64,000 nt of DNA, from the NCBI RefSeq assembly GCF_014204535.1, contig NZ_JACHLR010000001.1, positions 248,001 to 312,000 on the forward strand, in the 5' to 3' direction. The stretch comes from Novosphingobium chloroacetimidivorans (GTDB lineage: Bacteria; Pseudomonadota; Alphaproteobacteria; Sphingomonadales; Sphingomonadaceae). Positions 61,259 to 64,000 of this stretch are shown here, one piece after another. The notes beneath the pieces were generated by a model. It saw only the letters and a list, made by a program, of their open reading frames with translations, ran no database searches and was not told the origin of the DNA. Within the stretch, counting starts at the first letter, position 1; each line of letters starts with the position of its first letter. The translations under genes and the position numbers were made by a program.

Positions 61259-62649
61259 TGCCGCAGCCTTTCGACTACCTCGGGTTGATGGGTGGCGTGC
61301 CGAACGTCCCGGCTGCAGTGCAGAACGCTGTGCTTGGCGAGCAGCAGCGCCAACAGAACGCGAACTTGCTGGATCAGCAGGCCTTCCAGCTTGAGCAGGC
61401 TCAGAAGCAGGCCGCTTTGGCCGAACAGCGCCGCCAAGCCATGGGCCAGGACTTCGGCACCCTGATGGCGCAGCCCAATGCGGCCAGCGTCGGCCGTTTC
61501 ATGATGACCTATCCGGAGGCTGCGGAAGGGCTGAAGAAGGGATGGGACACGCTCTCAGGAGCGCAGCGCGATGCCGGGGTAAAGACCAGCGCAGACGTGC
61601 ATGGCTATCTTACTGCCGGCAATCCTCAAGGCGCGATCGACATCCTGCAGCGCCACATGGACGCCTCCAAGCAGACTGGCGAGGACGTGTCGGCCTATCC
61701 GCAGATCATCGAGATGATTCGCCAGGACCCGCAGCACGCCTTGGCATGGTCTGCGATCAACCTGGCGTCCGCGATGGGGGCAGAGAAGTTCGCCGACAAC
61801 TACGGCAAGCTGGGCGAAGAGCGACGCGCCGAGGAAGTGCAGCCCTACAAGGTGCAACAGGAAGCGGCAGAGGCGTCGATCAAGGGCACAGAGGCGCAGT
61901 ACAAGCCGGCCACCATCCAGAGTGACCTTGAGACGCAGGCGGCCTCACGAGAGCGTTGGGCGGCGCAGACGGCGAACGAAGTCGCGACGCTCGCTCTCAA
62001 CCGCGACAAGCTCGAACTCGACCGCGACACACTCGCATCAAACATCCAGATCAAGATGGAGGAGCTGGACCGCAGTGGCACGCAGCTGGATGCAGGCGGG
62101 CGCCAGGCGGTCAACGCAGCAGTAGGTGAGTCCGTATCCGCGTCTGCGCTGGCTGACCGCATGAATGATCTGGCTGATCGCATGAAGGCGACGAACATGT
62201 CGTCGGGGTGGGTTGCCAGCTTCCGCGAAGGCGCGAAGGGTGCGTTCGGTAGCCAGGACCCTGTGTCTGGTCTGCGCGGTGAGTACGCGACGCTGGTCAA
62301 TGCTCAGGCGGTCAAGAACCTGCCGCCGGGTCCAGCGTCCGACAAGGACATCCAGCTGGCCAAGCAGGGCTTCCCGCCCTCCAACGCCAGCCCTGAGTAC
62401 CTGCAATCGTTCCTGCGCGGCATGGCCAAGATGCAGCAGGCCGTGGCCGCTGGTGCGGATCGCCGAGCGAACTGGCTCTCGGTGAACGGCAGTCTCGCAC
62501 CCGCGCGTCGCGACATCGATGTGGGCGGCGTCATGGTACCGGCGGGCACAACCTATGCCGAGTTCAACGGCAATGCCGTGAAGCGCAGCAAGCAGGGCCA
62601 AGTGCCTGCTGGCTTGCAAGGCATTTTGAAGAAGTACGGCGCTCGATGA
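61258..62649 (+). CDS. P22 gp20-like DNA ejection protein
   Basis: The product has 463 residues from ATG 61258. It is Gln/Ala-rich and almost wholly helical (QQRQQNANLLDQQAFQLEQA, AASRERWAAQTANEVATLAL), with long coiled-coil stretches. The C-terminal part is smaller and structured (VGGVMVPAGTTYAEFNGNAV). Its place after the gp7-like gene and before the lysozyme-bearing protein fits gp20. Its stop overlaps the next ATG (ATGA). Confidence 0.8.
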   Translation: MPQPFDYLGLMGGVPNVPAAVQNAVLGEQQRQQNANLLDQQAFQLEQAQKQAALAEQRRQAMGQDFGTLMAQPNAASVGRFMMTYPEAAEGLKKGWDTLSGAQRDAGVKTSADVHGYLTAGNPQGAIDILQRHMDASKQTGEDVSAYPQIIEMIRQDPQHALAWSAINLASAMGAEKFADNYGKLGEERRAEEVQPYKVQQEAAEASIKGTEAQYKPATIQSDLETQAASRERWAAQTANEVATLALNRDKLELDRDTLASNIQIKMEELDRSGTQLDAGGRQAVNAAVGESVSASALADRMNDLADRMKATNMSSGWVASFREGAKGAFGSQDPVSGLRGEYATLVNAQAVKNLPPGPASDKDIQLAKQGFPPSNASPEYLQSFLRGMAKMQQAVAAGADRRANWLSVNGSLAPARRDIDVGGVMVPAGTTYAEFNGNAVKRSKQGQVPAGLQGILKKYGAR

Positions 62650-64000
62650 GCCTGGACCCGGCCATCGTCCGCTTCTTCGAGAAGAAGGGTTACACGCGCG
62701 AACAGGCGAAGGGTATCGCTGCGGGCATCTATGCCGAGACGGCCAACAACCACACGGCGTTCAACAGCGCCGGCGGCGGCCAAGGTGCGTTCGGCCTCGG
62801 CCAGTGGCGCGGGCCGCGGCTGCGGGCTTTGCGAGAGCAATACGGCAAGAACCCGAGCAAGACCCAGCAGCTAGAGTTCCTGCACACCGAGCTGCAAGGC
62901 GGGGATCCCGGCGGCCCTCTGGTCACAGCGCAGAAGAACGCTCGATCGACCTTCGAGGCGTACATCCACAAGTTCATGCGTCCTGGCAGTGGGGCGGCAG
63001 GCGACCTCCAGCGCGGCTACAAGGCGCTTGGTGTGAAAGGAGGTGATCGAGCATCTGCCGGTGGCGGGTCAACCTTTGACCAGGTGCAGGCCCGCCGTCG
63101 CGCCCAACAGGGGCTGTCGATGCAGTCGGTCTTTCAGGCCTACCGCAACACTGGGAAGGCTGGCGGCATGACACCCCAGGACGCTGCTCAGTTCGAGCGT
63201 GCGGTGCTGGATGGCCATGTGATGCTGCCGCGTGGGACTGCGTTGCGAGTAAAGCCGGCGGCGCCGGTGCTGCCCAAGTCGGTGGTCGAAGCCTACAATT
63301 CCCACCGCATGGACGATGACCCGGAGGCGCGTGCCGAGATCGATCGTGCCGTCGCGGCGGGCGAAGTCTCGTTGCCGCGGGGATTGCAGCTGAAGGCGCC
63401 CGCGCCGCGTGGTGCTGGCGAACTGCTCGGCATGGGCACTCGCAGCCTCTTGGAAGGCGCTGGTGGCTTGCTGGATATTGTCGGCGCGCCGGTCAACACG
63501 ACGATCAACGCGGTCGCGGGCACCAAGCTTTCAACGACGCCCTTCAAGGATTTGGGCGCTGGTGCCGCAGATCGCCTCGGTTTTGCCAAGCCGGAAAGCG
63601 CGAGCGAGCTTACCGATGCAGCCATTCAGCAGGGCGGCACGCAAGGCCTTCTGACCGCCGGTGCAGGCTTCGCCGCTGCTGGCGCAAAGGGTGCTGCCGG
63701 GGCCGCAGGGCGCATGCTCTCGGGAAGTCCCGTTCTGGACACAGTTTCTGGTGCCGTCGCAGGCGGCGCGCAGGAGACAGCTCGGCAGGCCGGTGCGGGA
63801 CCTGTCGGGCAGATCGCGGCGGGGTTGCTCGGGGGCGCTGCTCCTGTCGGCCTCGCCGCGGCTGCTTCGCGTATTCGTCCCCGTGGATTGCCCGACGCGG
63901 TCGCCGAGACGCCCCGTGCCGCCGTGATCGACGAAGCGGGCGACCTGACGCCCGATGGTGTGGAGCTTGCCGCGCGGCATGATGTGTCGCCCGAGCAGCT
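62646..64000 (+). CDS. P22 gp16-like ejection protein with N-terminal phage tail-lysozyme domain (partial)
   Basis: An uninterrupted frame runs from ATG 62646 past the window edge, at least 451 codons. Residues 1-120 look like a phage tail-lysozyme domain: AIVRFFEKKGYTREQAKGIA, the catalytic-type Glu in IYAETANNH, and GAFGLGQWRGPRLRALR. A linker follows, then two similar segments (residues about 180-205 and 212-245, each ending LPRGxxLxxxAP). After that come Gly/Ala-rich hydrophobic stretches suited to membrane insertion. It would locally cut peptidoglycan during DNA entry. The end is outside the window. Confidence 0.85.
   Translation, partial: MSLDPAIVRFFEKKGYTREQAKGIAAGIYAETANNHTAFNSAGGGQGAFGLGQWRGPRLRALREQYGKNPSKTQQLEFLHTELQGGDPGGPLVTAQKNARSTFEAYIHKFMRPGSGAAGDLQRGYKALGVKGGDRASAGGGSTFDQVQARRRAQQGLSMQSVFQAYRNTGKAGGMTPQDAAQFERAVLDGHVMLPRGTALRVKPAAPVLPKSVVEAYNSHRMDDDPEARAEIDRAVAAGEVSLPRGLQLKAPAPRGAGELLGMGTRSLLEGAGGLLDIVGAPVNTTINAVAGTKLSTTPFKDLGAGAADRLGFAKPESASELTDAAIQQGGTQGLLTAGAGFAAAGAKGAAGAAGRMLSGSPVLDTVSGAVAGGAQETARQAGAGPVGQIAAGLLGGAAPVGLAAAASRIRPRGLPDAVAETPRAAVIDEAGDLTPDGVELAARHDVSPEQ

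Larger units (their letters stand above)
36175..64000. mobile_element. P22-like temperate prophage (left portion)
   Basis: Everything from the tRNA-Arg 3' end to the window edge is phage-type: integrase, a leftward early operon, CI/Cro control region, replication genes, a RusA resolvase, terminase, portal, scaffold, gp4-, gp10-, gp7-, gp20- and gp16-like genes. The order matches P22-type podoviruses. Genes are short, densely packed and mostly overlapping. The right end, lysis genes and attR lie beyond 64000. No major capsid gene is found in the expected place. Confidence 0.95.

Overview
The window looks like chromosome of a GC-rich alphaproteobacterium of the order Sphingomonadales (Sphingomonas/Novosphingobium-like). 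The assignment rests on gene content, since no 16S gene is present: HdaA-type replication regulator, separate PurS/PurQ, DUF2794, DUF2171, an HWE hybrid kinase next to cheR, and short inverted repeats built on a 'CGTCATTCCCGCGAAAGCGGG' type core. About 36 kb of housekeeping chromosome is followed by about 28 kb of a temperate P22-like prophage that runs off the right edge.

1-36 kb, chromosome. The left edge holds the end of cheR and a REC-PAS-HWE kinase-REC hybrid. Next come a secreted S9 peptidase, purC, a secreted M16 zinc protease, and a gph/PEP-mutase-like pair divergent from glmU. The UDP-GlcNAc block (glmU, AIM24-family gene, glmS) is interrupted by a vapBC-type toxin-antitoxin module that has a perfect palindromic operator. 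Purine genes are spread over 20 kb (purC, purSQ, purM, purN). Between them lie an SDR, DUF2794, cysE, hdaA, a DUF2066/HMA-like membrane protein and an AI-2E transporter. PurN carries an extra C-terminal MmcQ/YjbR-like domain. recJ and two tRNA-Glu genes (TTC, CTC) follow. A compact surface-glycan locus occupies 27.5-33.1 kb: flippase, GT4 glycosyltransferase, sugar-transfer-associated ATP-grasp, D-Ala-D-Ala-ligase-like ATP-grasp and sugar-nucleotidyltransferase. After some small stress-type genes comes a LytTR response regulator. It is translationally coupled to a LytS-type kinase that has lost its catalytic middle.

36.1-64 kb, prophage. The integrase abuts a tRNA-Arg(CCT) gene, the likely attachment site. 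A leftward chain of about 17 small genes, most with 4-base overlaps, runs from an early promoter at 43.2 kb to the integrase. It includes an HNH nuclease, an HD phosphohydrolase, a 2OG-Fe(II)-oxygenase-like protein and an acyl-carrier-like protein. A CI-type repressor and a Cro-like gene sit at 43.6-44.5 kb. Four ATACG-N5-CGTAT operator copies lie in the two control regions. Rightward genes encode RusA, a PD-(D/E)XK nuclease, an SSB-like protein and a primase/RepA-type helicase. The next gene contains eight copies of (A)ATGGCGC, a candidate replication origin. Packaging and virion genes follow in P22 order: small and large terminase, portal, scaffold, gp4-like, gp10-like, tail fibre, and three ejection proteins, the last cut by the window edge.

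The most striking observation is an absence. No major capsid gene lies between scaffold and gp4, where P22-type phages carry one. Lysis genes and the right attachment site are not in the window.
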